DNA of 64,000 bases from Nocardioides caeni (GTDB lineage: Bacteria; Actinomycetota; Actinomycetes; Propionibacteriales; Nocardioidaceae). The notes under the pieces were generated by a model. That model had not been told where the DNA came from. It saw only the letters and a list, made by a program, of their open reading frames with translations, and ran no database searches. The stretch spans positions 459,552 to 523,551 of the forward strand of contig NZ_STGW01000001.1 of the NCBI RefSeq assembly GCF_004912195.1. Reading direction: 5' to 3'. The stretch's first letter is position 1, and each line of letters starts with the position of its first letter. The translations under genes were made by a program, and so were the position numbers. This document shows positions 12,649-20,151 of this stretch, one piece after another.

Positions 12649-13320
12649 TCAGGCGGTGCCCGTCAGGTCGAAGCAGTAGCGACTGCTCGGGACGAGATCG
12701 AGCCCCTCGCTCGCCCCGAACCGGGCGCAGCTGTCCATCAGTGCGGTGAAGCGGCGCTGGAACTCCTCCTCGTCGCCGTTGCTGCCGTAGAACGCGTGGT
12801 GGTCCGACATCGCGGCCATCATGAAGAGCTCCTCGACGATGCCGGCGACGTCGGATCCGCCGGTGGTGAGGCAATGGACGACCGGGTTCTGGACGTAGCC
12901 GAACGTGCCCTGGGTGTCGATGGCGACCTGGGTGTGGCGATCCAGCCAGTCCGCGCGCCACTCGTCCGGCGACATCGTCGCGGGACGACGCAGGAAGGCG
13001 ACATTGGCCAGCGCGTCGGTGCGCGCGCCGTCCGCGACCGGCGGCGGTGGGAGGGGGAGTCGCTCCTCGACGAGCCAGGCGTCGGCGCCCGCGTCCTGCC
13101 GTCGTACGACGGACAGGGCTGCGGCCGCGTCATCGCCCCAGACGGAGACCACGGCCGTGATCGGCGCGCCGGGCCCGAACCGCATCGCCGGGGCGACGTC
13201 GGTGTCGTCGACGTTGACCTGGAGCCGGCGGGCGCCCGTCGCGGCGAGGGCGGTCCGGAAGTCGGCGGAGAGCAGGGCCGAGCCGGAGGCTGGGCTGCGG
13301 AGGGCAGCGATGAGCTTCAC
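12649..13320 (-). CDS. EthD domain-containing protein
   Basis: About 223 residues with a C-terminal EthD dimeric alpha/beta-barrel signature, MSPDEWRADWLDRHTQVAID followed by GTFGYVQN. Proteins of this family accompany ring-degrading or P450 systems, or are of unknown role; no such partner is adjacent here. The first roughly 100 residues may be a second, diverged ferredoxin-like half. Two GTG starts exist, 13332 and 13320. I prefer 13320 because a TAGTGT element then lies 8 nt upstream, the spacing seen at many genes here. Confidence 0.72.
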   Translation of the reverse strand: MKLIAALRSPASGSALLSADFRTALAATGARRLQVNVDDTDVAPAMRFGPGAPITAVVSVWGDDAAAALSVVRRQDAGADAWLVEERLPLPPPPVADGARTDALANVAFLRRPATMSPDEWRADWLDRHTQVAIDTQGTFGYVQNPVVHCLTTGGSDVAGIVEELFMMAAMSDHHAFYGSNGDEEEFQRRFTALMDSCARFGASEGLDLVPSSRYCFDLTGTA

Positions 13321-13328
13321 GCGGCCGA

Positions 13329-13334
13329 ACACTA
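13329..13334 (-). promoter_or_regulatory. -10 hexamer of EthD gene (leaderless type)
   Basis: TAGTGT on the minus strand, 8 nt before the GTG at 13320. Confidence 0.4.
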
Positions 13335-13360
13335 CTGGCCGGCGTGCCTCGACGACCGGG

Positions 13361-13948
13361 TCACCGGTCGTAGTCGCCCGGGAGCTCCTGACCGATCTTG
13401 ACGCGCGCCTTCGGCATGCGCATGAACTTCATCTGCATCGCGCGGGTCAGGGCGTAGTAGGTGGTGCCCTTGAGCGAGGCGTCGGGGAAGCGACGCTTGA
13501 GCTCGCGGCGGATCTTGAAGCGCAGCCAGAACATGTCCGTGATGACGAACAGGACGGTCGCGAGCAGCACGATGCTGCTGGCCTGGACCAGCGCGGAGCT
13601 GCCGGTGTAGCCGAGGATCAGGCCGATGATCATCAGCGGGATGACCATCTCCACGATGGAGAACCGGGTGTCGACGTAGTCACGGATGAAGCGGCGCACG
13701 GGGCCCTGGTCACGCGGCAGGAAGTAGCGCTCGTCGCCGTTCTTCATCCCCTGCCGGATCTTGCGGCTCTCCTCGGCGCGGTACTCCCGGGTCTGGCGGT
13801 TGGCGGACTTGCGGTCCGCGGGACCCTTCGCCCGTGCCTTCGCCGCGGCCTCGGCCTCCCTGCGGGTCGGCGTCGGACGGCCCTTGCCGCCGGGCTTGGT
13901 GAGGTTGGGCTTCTCCTCGACGACGGGTTCCTTGGAGCGCTTGAACAC
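13361..13948 (-). CDS. DUF3043 domain membrane protein
   Basis: A 195-residue actinobacterial conserved protein. A basic, Lys/Arg-rich N-terminus (FKRSKEPVVEEKPNLTKPGG) precedes two membrane helices, IVEMVIPLMIIGLILGYTG and SSIVLLATVLFVITDMFWL, and a basic tail. Its function is unknown. The GTG at 13948 has GAGAGG 7 nt upstream; the frame stays open further upstream inside nadA, but this N-terminus matches the family. It follows nadA on the same strand after 56 bp. Confidence 0.85.
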   Translation of the reverse strand: MFKRSKEPVVEEKPNLTKPGGKGRPTPTRREAEAAAKARAKGPADRKSANRQTREYRAEESRKIRQGMKNGDERYFLPRDQGPVRRFIRDYVDTRFSIVEMVIPLMIIGLILGYTGSSALVQASSIVLLATVLFVITDMFWLRFKIRRELKRRFPDASLKGTTYYALTRAMQMKFMRMPKARVKIGQELPGDYDR

Positions 13949-14004
13949 GCGGTGCCTCTCGTTGCTGCGGGGTGCGGTCACCTCGGGGCGACCGCGACGA
14001 CGGG

Positions 14005-15180
14005 TCAGTCCTTGTGCGACTTGCCGGGCAGGGCGAGCATCCGCTCGAGCGCGACCAGCGCCTCCGCCTCGGTCTGCGGGTCGACCTCGATCTGGTTGAC
14101 GACCCGCCCCTCGACGAGGTTCTCGAGCGCCCACACGAGGTGCGGCAGGTCGATCCGGTTCATCGTCGAGCAGTAGCAGACGTTGCGGTCGAGGAACATG
14201 ATGTTCTTGTCCGGGTGGGCGTTGGCCAGCCGCTGCACGAGGTTGAGCTCGGTGCCGATCGCCCAGGAGGAGCCGGCGGGAGCGGCCTCGATCGTCTTGA
14301 TGATGAACTCGGTCGATCCCACGAGGTCGGCCTTGAGTACCACCTCGTGCTGGCACTCGGGGTGCACCAGGACGTTGAGGTCCGGGACCTTGGCGCGGAG
14401 CTCGTCGATCACGTCGGGCGAGAACCGGCCGTGGACCGAGCAGTGGCCCTTCCACAGGATCATGCGGGCGTCGGCCAGCTCCTCGGCGGTCAGACCCCCG
14501 TCGGCCTTGAACGGGTTCCACACGACGCACTGGTCGAGCGAGTGCCCCAGCTCCAGGACCGCCGTGTTGCGCCCCAGGTGCTGGTCAGGCAGGAAGAGCA
14601 CCTTGGTGTCAGGCCCCTTCTGCGCGAACGCCCACTCGAGCGCGACCTCGGCATTGGACGAGGTGCAGACCACGCCACCGTTGCGGCCGCAGAACGCCTT
14701 GATCGCGGCGCTCGAGTTCATGTAGGTCACCGGGACCACCTGGTCCTGCACCCCGGCCGCGGCCAGCGCGTCCCAGGCCTTCTCCACCTGCGCCAGGCGC
14801 GCCATGTCGGCCATCGAGCAGCCGGCAGCGAGGTCCGGCAGCACGACCTTCTGCTCCGGGCCGGTGAGGATGTCGGCCGACTCGGCCATGAAGTGGACGC
14901 CGCAGAAGACGATGTATTCAGCGTCCGGACGGGCCGCCGCGTCGCGGGCGAGCTTGAAGGAGTCGCCGGTCACGTCGGCGAACTGGATGACCTCGTCGCG
15001 CTGGTAGTGGTGTCCGAGCACGAAGAGCTTGTCGCCGAGCTTCTCCTTCGCGGCCTGCGCGCGGGCCACGAGGTCAGGGTCGGAGGGCGCCGGGAGGTCG
15101 CCCGGGCACTCGACGCCCCGCTCGGAGAGCGGGTCGGTGCCGCGGCCCAGGGGCAGCAGCGGGAGATCCACGGTCGTCAT
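14005..15180 (-). CDS. nadA: quinolinate synthase NadA
   Basis: A 4Fe-4S enzyme that condenses iminoaspartate with dihydroxyacetone phosphate to quinolinate in de novo NAD synthesis. The three cluster cysteines are recognisable in VFCGVHFMAESAD, LWKGHCSVHGRF and RNVCYCSTMNRIDL. VLGHHYQRDEV and VHPECQHEVV are further conserved substrate-site stretches. At 391 residues it is the long actinobacterial form. nadB and nadC are not in the window. A TAGGAT element 6 nt before the ATG suggests leaderless transcription from the 42-bp divergent gap shared with glycerate kinase. Confidence 0.96.
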   Translation of the reverse strand: MTTVDLPLLPLGRGTDPLSERGVECPGDLPAPSDPDLVARAQAAKEKLGDKLFVLGHHYQRDEVIQFADVTGDSFKLARDAAARPDAEYIVFCGVHFMAESADILTGPEQKVVLPDLAAGCSMADMARLAQVEKAWDALAAAGVQDQVVPVTYMNSSAAIKAFCGRNGGVVCTSSNAEVALEWAFAQKGPDTKVLFLPDQHLGRNTAVLELGHSLDQCVVWNPFKADGGLTAEELADARMILWKGHCSVHGRFSPDVIDELRAKVPDLNVLVHPECQHEVVLKADLVGSTEFIIKTIEAAPAGSSWAIGTELNLVQRLANAHPDKNIMFLDRNVCYCSTMNRIDLPHLVWALENLVEGRVVNQIEVDPQTEAEALVALERMLALPGKSHKD

Positions 15181-15186
15181 GGCCCC

Positions 15187-15192
15187 ATCCTA
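15187..15192 (-). promoter_or_regulatory. -10 hexamer of nadA (leaderless type)
   Basis: TAGGAT on the minus strand, 6 nt before the nadA ATG. Confidence 0.5.
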
Positions 15193-15222
15193 GTTGCGAG
15201 GTGGGTCCACCATGATGGGCGC

Positions 15223-16308
15223 ATGCGCATCCTCGTCGCCCCGGACAAGTTCGCGGGCACGCTCACCGCCGTCGAGGCCGCCGAGGCCATCGCGGAGGGT
15301 TGGCGACGCCACGCACCGCACGACGAGCTGCTGCTCGCACCGATGTCGGACGGTGGCCCCGGCTTCATCGACGTCCTGCAGGCGTCGCTGGGCGGCGAGC
15401 TGCTCGCGGTCACGGTGTCGGCGCCCGGCGGCCACGTCGTCCCGGCGACCCTGCTGATGGTCGACGACACGGCGTACGTCGAGAGCGCGCAGGCCTGCGG
15501 CGTGCACCACACGGGGGGCGCCCACGGCGACCTCGGGACGACGGCCGGTGTCGGCACCCTACTGGACGAGGCGGTCCGCGCCGGGGCGCGCCGGGTGGTC
15601 GTCGGTCTCGGCGGCTCCGGGACGATCGACGGCGGCTCCGGGATGCTCTCCGCGCTCGGTGCCACGGCCGACGTACCTCTCGACGCGGGCGGGGCCGCCC
15701 TCGACGGCGTGGGGGAGGTGGATCTCTCCGTGCCCCGCGAGCTCGTGGCGGGTGTCGAGCTGGTCGCGGCGACCGACGTCGACAACCCGTTGACCGGACT
15801 GTTCGGGGCGGCGCGCACCTTCGGCGCCCAGAAGGGCCTCGACGAGGACCGCCAGCAGCTGATCGACCGCGTGCTGGACGAGTGGGCCGCCGTCACCGAC
15901 CGGCGCCTGGCTCTGGAGCCGGGCGCGGGCGCGGCCGGCGGGCTGGGGTTCGCCCTGTTCCTGCTCGGCGGCGCGCGGACGCCGGGCATCGAGCTGGTCG
16001 CCGACGCGGTCGGACTGGCCGAGCGCGCGGCCAGCGTCGACCTGGTCATCACCGGCGAGGGTGCCTTCGACTTCAGCAGCCGTGCGGGCAAGGTCCCCGC
16101 CGGGGTGGCCGGCATCGCCTCCGCCGCGCTGCGACCGTGCATCGCGCTCGCCGGTCAGGTCCTCGTCGGCTCACGCGAGATGCGGGCGCTCGGGATGGAT
16201 GCGGCGTACTCGCTGGTGGAGGCGGTCGGGGAGGAGCGCGCCTTCGCGGACCCGGCGGGTGCGCTCGGCGACCTCGCGGCCCGCGTGGCCCGCACCTGGT
16301 CGCAGTGA
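15223..16308 (+). CDS. glycerate kinase (GarK/GckA type)
   Basis: A 361-residue kinase that phosphorylates D-glycerate. The N-terminal family motif is LVAPDKFAGTLTAVEAAEAI. SDGGPGFIDVL, GLGGSGTIDGGSGML and VITGEGAFDFSSRAGKVPAGV are the other conserved blocks of this fold. The ATG at 15223 leaves 42 bp to the divergent nadA. In M. tuberculosis a glycerate kinase gene sits near an erpA-like gene and adoK (Rv2205c-Rv2202c), and the same order recurs here over the next 4 kb. Confidence 0.93.
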   Translation: MRILVAPDKFAGTLTAVEAAEAIAEGWRRHAPHDELLLAPMSDGGPGFIDVLQASLGGELLAVTVSAPGGHVVPATLLMVDDTAYVESAQACGVHHTGGAHGDLGTTAGVGTLLDEAVRAGARRVVVGLGGSGTIDGGSGMLSALGATADVPLDAGGAALDGVGEVDLSVPRELVAGVELVAATDVDNPLTGLFGAARTFGAQKGLDEDRQQLIDRVLDEWAAVTDRRLALEPGAGAAGGLGFALFLLGGARTPGIELVADAVGLAERAASVDLVITGEGAFDFSSRAGKVPAGVAGIASAALRPCIALAGQVLVGSREMRALGMDAAYSLVEAVGEERAFADPAGALGDLAARVARTWSQ

Positions 16309-16391
16309 CGAGGTCGGTGACCGGGCCGTGGCGGGGCTCCGGGACCGTCCCGATCTGCGCACACCCGTGTGCTGAATCGTCGAACATGTTC

Positions 16392-16397
16392 TAGATT
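16392..16397 (+). promoter_or_regulatory. -10 hexamer of DUF4334 gene, with adjoining palindrome
   Basis: TAGATT is 7 nt before the GTG at 16405. The perfect 10-bp palindrome GAACATGTTC (16382-16391) abuts it, where a repressor would block RNA polymerase. Confidence 0.45.
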
Positions 16398-16404
16398 GAC
16401 CGCC

Positions 16405-16875
16405 GTGACCGACATCAGAGCACGCTTCGAGGCACTCCGAACCGCCGAGCAGGCCGACCCCGCCGAGCTCGACCAGCTCTGGACGGACCTCGCCGTCGTC
16501 GAGGTCGACGAGATGCTCGGGGCCTGGTCCGGCGGCGACTTCGCGACCGGCCACGTGGCCAGCACCATCCTCGACAAGGTCAACTGGGTCGGCAAGCGCT
16601 TCGACGGCGCGCTCGACGTCCAGCCGATCGTCTGCCGCGGGGAGGACGGCCAGCTCTACGCCAACGAGGCGGCCGCCGGCGGCGGCGGTGCCTCTCTGTG
16701 GCCGGTGGGCTTCCGCGGCGAGGTCACGGCCACGATGGTCTACGACAAGATGCCGGTCTTCGACCACTTCAAGAAGGTCGACGACGACACCGTCATGGGG
16801 ATCATGAACGGCAAGCTCGCCAGCGCCTTCGGCATCGCGGAGCTCTACTACTTCTGGCTGGAGCGCAACCAGTGA
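16405..16875 (+). CDS. GXWXG/DUF4334 domain protein
   Basis: A 156-residue protein with the N-terminal GXWXG motif (MLGAWSGGDFATGH) and a C-terminal DUF4334 region (YDKMPVFDHFKKVDDDTVMGIM). The fold is thought to be lipocalin-like, but the function is unknown. It is followed by a zinc alcohol dehydrogenase with a 4-nt GTGA overlap, so the two products probably work on the same compound (inference). The GTG start at 16405 is 7 nt after a TAGATT -10-like element. Confidence 0.82.
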   Translation: MTDIRARFEALRTAEQADPAELDQLWTDLAVVEVDEMLGAWSGGDFATGHVASTILDKVNWVGKRFDGALDVQPIVCRGEDGQLYANEAAAGGGGASLWPVGFRGEVTATMVYDKMPVFDHFKKVDDDTVMGIMNGKLASAFGIAELYYFWLERNQ

Positions 16876-18005
16876 ACACCCCCAACCCGATCGTCAACAC
16901 CGTCGCCCTCGTCGAGGTGCCCGGAGGGGGCTTCGTCTTCGCCGATGTCGAGCTCGAGGAGCCGCGTGCCGACGAGGTCCTGGTCCGCATCGTCGCGACC
17001 GGCCTGTGCCACACCGACCTGACGGTCCCCACGATGCTGCCGGCCGAGATGATGCCCACCGTCGTCGGCCACGAGGGCACCGGTGTCGTGGAGCGCGTCG
17101 GAGCCGAGGTCGAGGGCATCGCGGTCGGCGACCACGTCGTGCTCAGCTTCCGCTCCTGCCGCTCCTGCGGACCCTGCCAGGAGGGCCACGTCGGTTACTG
17201 CGAGCAGTCCCTGCTGCTCAACTACATGGGCATGCGCGCCGACGGCAGCACCACGATGAAGCGCCAGGTCGACGGCGCCGACCAGACGGTCTTCGGCAAC
17301 TTCTTCGGCCAGTCCAGCCTGGCCCGCTACGCCCTGGCGTACGCCGACAACTGCGTCGTGGTCGACAAGTCGCTCGACCTGGCCCGGCTGGCGCCCTTCG
17401 CCTGCGGCTTCCAGACCGGCGCCGGCACGGTGCTCAACGTCCTCGACCCCAAGCCGGGGGAGAGCATCGTCGTCTTCGGCGCCGGCGCGGTCGGTCTGGC
17501 CGCCGTCGCCGTCGCCCGCGGGCTCGGCGTCGAGACCGTGATCGCCGTCGACCCGCTCGCCGAGCGCCGCACGGTCGCCGAGGCCTACGGGGCCGTGGCG
17601 CTCGACCCCACGGAAGCCGGGGCCGAGCCGGTCGAGGACCGGGTCAGGGCCGCGACCGACGGCGGCGCGACGTACGCCATCGACACCACGGCCATCCCGG
17701 CGGTGGTGCTGCAGGCGCAGAAGGCGTTGCGGCCCCGGGGCATGCTGGTGGCGCTCGGACTGGGGGCACCGGAATACACGATCGACGCCATCGACCTGCT
17801 CCAGTCCGGCAAGATCGTGCGCTCGTCCATCGAGGGTGAGGCGGACCCGCTCGTCACCATCCCGCAGCTCATCGCACTGCGCGAGGCGGGCAGGTTCGAC
17901 GTCGATCACCTTGTGACGACCTACCCGTTCGAGCGGATCGCGGACGCCGTCGCCGACTCGAAGTCGGGAGCGGTCGTCAAGCCCGTCCTCGTGTGGGGGG
18001 AATAA
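16872..18005 (+). CDS. zinc-dependent alcohol dehydrogenase (MDR family, class III/aryl-alcohol type)
   Basis: A 377-residue medium-chain dehydrogenase. The catalytic zinc site shows in GLCHTDL and VGHEGTGVV; the structural zinc loop has the four cysteines of SCRSCGPCQEGHVGYC. The NAD-binding motif is VFGAGAVGLAAVAVARGLG with an acidic residue (AVDPLAE) that favours NAD over NADP. The overall pattern is closest to aryl-alcohol or class III-like enzymes, but the true substrate is not resolved. It is translationally coupled to the preceding DUF4334 gene. Confidence 0.92.
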   Translation: MNTPNPIVNTVALVEVPGGGFVFADVELEEPRADEVLVRIVATGLCHTDLTVPTMLPAEMMPTVVGHEGTGVVERVGAEVEGIAVGDHVVLSFRSCRSCGPCQEGHVGYCEQSLLLNYMGMRADGSTTMKRQVDGADQTVFGNFFGQSSLARYALAYADNCVVVDKSLDLARLAPFACGFQTGAGTVLNVLDPKPGESIVVFGAGAVGLAAVAVARGLGVETVIAVDPLAERRTVAEAYGAVALDPTEAGAEPVEDRVRAATDGGATYAIDTTAIPAVVLQAQKALRPRGMLVALGLGAPEYTIDAIDLLQSGKIVRSSIEGEADPLVTIPQLIALREAGRFDVDHLVTTYPFERIADAVADSKSGAVVKPVLVWGE

Positions 18006-18084
18006 CCACTCCTGTGCGAGGATTGAGACTGTCGAACAACGGAATCGACCCTGATCGACCCTGACTGACACACCTGGAGTGAGC

Positions 18085-18501
18085 ATGAGCGACAGCTGCT
18101 GCGGAGGCGGCCACAGCCACGAGGCCCCCGGCGCGACCACGACCGTCGCGGAGCCGGTGGACCTCGACCGCCGCGAGGACCAGATCAACCTGAGCCCGGT
18201 GGCGGCCACGAAGGTCAAGAGCCTGCTCGAGCAGGAGGGTCGCGAGGACCTGTCCCTGCGCATCTCGGTGCAGCCCGGTGGCTGCTCGGGTCTGCGCTAT
18301 CAGCTCTTCTTCGACGAGCGCACGCTCGACGGCGACGTCGTCACCGACTTCGACGGCGTGTCCGTGGTCGTCGACCGGATGAGCGTCCCCTACCTCAACG
18401 GCGCGGTCATCGACTTCGTCGACACCATCGAGAAGCAGGGCTTCACGATCGACAACCCCAACGCGACGGGGTCCTGCGCCTGCGGAGACAGCTTCAACTG
18501 A
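18085..18501 (+). CDS. erpA: ErpA/IscA-type iron-sulfur cluster carrier
   Basis: An A-type carrier that delivers Fe-S clusters to apoproteins. The three conserved cysteines are in PGGCSGLRYQL and SCACGDSF at the C-terminus. It has an unusual 35-residue N-terminal extension rich in Cys and His (DSCCGGGHSHE), which could bind metal. The ATG at 18085 has GGAG 6 nt upstream; a GTG two codons earlier is possible. It lies between glycerate kinase and adoK as in mycobacteria. The respiratory complex genes nearby include the Rieske protein, a plausible client. Confidence 0.92.
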   Translation: MSDSCCGGGHSHEAPGATTTVAEPVDLDRREDQINLSPVAATKVKSLLEQEGREDLSLRISVQPGGCSGLRYQLFFDERTLDGDVVTDFDGVSVVVDRMSVPYLNGAVIDFVDTIEKQGFTIDNPNATGSCACGDSFN

Positions 18502-18568
18502 CGCACAGCAACGCGAAAACCCCCGCCCGGAGCGTGTCCGGCGGGGGTTTTCGCGTTGCTGTGCGTCA
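18499..18568. terminator. very long bidirectional hairpin enclosing both stop codons
   Basis: A 33-nt arm (18499-18531) pairs with a 32-nt arm (18537-18568), with one bulged C and a 5-nt GCGTG loop. The A-tract and T-tract in the stem (GCGAAAACCCC and GGGGTTTTCGC) make it work in both directions. The stop codons of erpA and of the opposing small gene form the two ends of the stem. Confidence 0.9.
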
Positions 18569-18778
18569 ATCCAGGTGCAGGTGGAGCGCGTTGGCCAGCC
18601 GCTGGGCCGCCTCGGAGATCTCGATGCCACGCTTGGCCTGGTCGCGGGGGAACTCGTCGTAGTGGATGCTCGGGGCCGGACGGGTGGCCTTGACGGCGGC
18701 CAGCTCGAGACGGCGGCTGACCGCCTCGCAGTCGGCACGCAGGTCGCTGGGGGCGGCGAACTCTTCGTACGGGGTCAT
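18566..18778 (-). CDS. small hypothetical protein, 70 residues
   Basis: A short charged protein with no recognised domain. It starts at an ATG 7 nt after a TAGCGT -10-like element, with a large palindrome just upstream of that, and ends in a strong terminator. This gene-like architecture supports it as real. It is probably soluble and helical (QAKRGIEISEAAQRLANALH). No function can be assigned. Confidence 0.6.
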   Translation of the reverse strand: MTPYEEFAAPSDLRADCEAVSRRLELAAVKATRPAPSIHYDEFPRDQAKRGIEISEAAQRLANALHLHLD

Positions 18779-18785
18779 GTCGCCG

Positions 18786-18791
18786 ACGCTA
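18786..18791 (-). promoter_or_regulatory. -10 hexamer of the 70-residue gene (leaderless type)
   Basis: TAGCGT on the minus strand, 7 nt before the ATG at 18778. Confidence 0.45.
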
Positions 18792-18794
18792 GGT

Positions 18795-18832
18795 GCTACC
18801 TACGGGTAGGCACAGGCCTACCCGTAGGTAGC
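18795..18832. promoter_or_regulatory. perfect 16-bp palindrome, candidate operator
   Basis: GCTACCTACGGGTAGG (18795-18810) is repeated in inverse at 18817-18832 with a 6-bp spacer. It covers the -35 zone of the minus-strand small gene and lies about 60 bp before the adoK -10 element. Each arm is itself partly palindromic (CCTACGGGTAGG). It is most likely a regulator-binding site. Confidence 0.6.
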
Positions 18833-18892
18833 GCCGCAACGTTCGTGTGAACGTTTCGTGTCAGGTCGCCGTCGCGGCCGCGGACGGTGTCG

Positions 18893-18898
18893 TAGGGT
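18893..18898 (+). promoter_or_regulatory. -10 hexamer of adoK (leaderless type)
   Basis: TAGGGT is 8 nt before the GTG at 18907. Confidence 0.5.
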
Positions 18899-18906
18899 TG
18901 CGCCCC

Positions 18907-19896
18907 GTGACTGCACCCACGGGCTCCCTGCTGATCGCCGGTTCGATCGCCACCGACCACCTGATGACCTTCGGCGGGAAGTTCGCCGACTCGCTCGTCG
19001 TCGAGCAGCTCGACAAGCTCTCGGTCTCCTTCCTCGTCAACGACCTCGAGATCCGCCGTGGCGGCGTCGCCCCCAACATGTGCTTCGGTCTCGCCAAGCT
19101 CGGGCTCCGGCCCGTGCTGGTCGGCGCGGCCGGCGAGGACTTCGTCGACTACCGCTCCTGGCTCGAGCGCCACGGCGTCGACTGCGACTCGGTGCACATC
19201 TCCGACAGCAAGCACACCGCCCGTTTCGTCTGCACCACCGACTCGACCATGGCGCAGTTCGCCTCCTTCTACCCCGGCGCGATGAGCGAGGCGAGCATGA
19301 TCGAGCTCGCCCCGATCGTGGAGCGAGTGGGCGCCCCCACCTACGTCCTGGTCGGCGCCGACGACCCCGACGCCATGAAGCGTCACACCGACGAGTGCCG
19401 CCAGCGGGGCTACCCGTTCATCGCCGACTGCTCCCAGCAGCTCGCCTTCGCCGAAGGTGACCTGATCCGCGACCTCATCGACGGCGCGGCCATCCTCTTC
19501 TCCAACGAGTACGAGTCGCACGTCATCGAGAAGAAGACCGGCTGGAGCGCCGCCGAGGTCCTCGAGCGCGTCGACATCCAGGTCACCACCCTCGGCAAGG
19601 ACGGCGTCCGGGTCACGACCACCGACGGCACCTCCTTCGAGATCCCCGCCGCCAAGGACGTCGCGGCCGTCGAGCCGACCGGCGTCGGCGACGCCTTCCG
19701 CGGTGGCTTCCTCGCGGCCCTGTCGTGGGGAACCTCGCTGGAGCGAGCCGCCCAGGTCGGCTGCGTCCTCGCCGCCTACGTCGTGGAGACGGTCGGCACC
19801 CAGGAGTACGACTTCACCCCCGTGCAGTTCGTCGACCGCGTCCGCCTGTCCTACGGCGACGAGGCGGCCGACGAGGTCGCACAGTTCGTCAGCTGA
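18907..19896 (+). CDS. adoK: PfkB-family carbohydrate/adenosine kinase
   Basis: A 329-residue ribokinase-family enzyme. The C-terminal signature with the catalytic Asp is EPTGVGDAFRGGFLAALS; the N-terminal substrate region is AGSIATDHLMTFGGKF with RRGGVAPNMCFGLAKLG. From memory, this N-terminus and the stretch AQFASFYPGAMSEA resemble M. tuberculosis AdoK (Rv2202c), an adenosine kinase of purine salvage, and the position near erpA and ctaC matches. The assignment as adenosine rather than sugar kinase rests on that resemblance. GTG at 18907 follows a TAGGGT element. Confidence 0.85.
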   Translation: MTAPTGSLLIAGSIATDHLMTFGGKFADSLVVEQLDKLSVSFLVNDLEIRRGGVAPNMCFGLAKLGLRPVLVGAAGEDFVDYRSWLERHGVDCDSVHISDSKHTARFVCTTDSTMAQFASFYPGAMSEASMIELAPIVERVGAPTYVLVGADDPDAMKRHTDECRQRGYPFIADCSQQLAFAEGDLIRDLIDGAAILFSNEYESHVIEKKTGWSAAEVLERVDIQVTTLGKDGVRVTTTDGTSFEIPAAKDVAAVEPTGVGDAFRGGFLAALSWGTSLERAAQVGCVLAAYVVETVGTQEYDFTPVQFVDRVRLSYGDEAADEVAQFVS

Positions 19897-19918
19897 GCCC
19901 GGAGGTCTCGAGGCTCAA

Positions 19919-19942
19919 CCGCCGGCTCAGCTGAGCCGGCGG
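19919..19942. terminator. 24-nt perfect palindrome between convergent adoK and tusA-like genes
   Basis: CCGCCGGCTCAG joined directly to its reverse complement CTGAGCCGGCGG. It contains the stop codon of the TusA-like gene and lies 22 bp after the adoK stop. A smaller stem TGAGCC (19894-19899)/GGCTCA (19912-19917) precedes it. It probably ends transcription from both sides. Confidence 0.6.
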
Positions 19943-20151
19943 ATCGTGTGGCGCGGGACGCCGTCGTCGGCGGTGTCCGCGCCGACGTACTCCTGACCGC
20001 GGAGGCGGCACCAGGCCGGGACGTCGTGGCGCGCGGCCGGGTCGTCAGCGACGACGGCCAGCAGTTCCCCGACAGCCACGCCGGGCAGGGCCTTCGCCAG
20101 CGCGATGATCGGCCGGGGGCAGGGAAGGCCGCGGCAGTCGAGCTCGATCAC
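19927..20151 (-). CDS. TusA/SirA-family sulfur carrier
   Basis: A 74-residue TusA-fold protein with the CPxP motif in LDCRGLPCPRPIIALAKAL; the Cys accepts persulfide sulfur. Its GTG overlaps the stop of the upstream cysteine desulfurase by 4 nt, matching the known desulfurase-to-TusA sulfur relay. Downstream acceptors (tRNA thiolation or molybdenum cofactor) cannot be read from the locus. Confidence 0.85.
   Translation of the reverse strand: MIELDCRGLPCPRPIIALAKALPGVAVGELLAVVADDPAARHDVPAWCRLRGQEYVGADTADDGVPRHTIRRLS

Noticed and set aside
12640..12660. 16-bp sequence after the EthD stop that recurs inverted after the small CxxC gene near 35508
   Set aside because: One exact 16-bp match is about what chance gives in a window this size, and the flanks do not extend the similarity.
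16382..16391. GAACATGTTC as a LexA (SOS) box
   Set aside because: Actinobacterial SOS boxes have a 4-bp spacer between GAAC and GTTC; here it is 2 bp.
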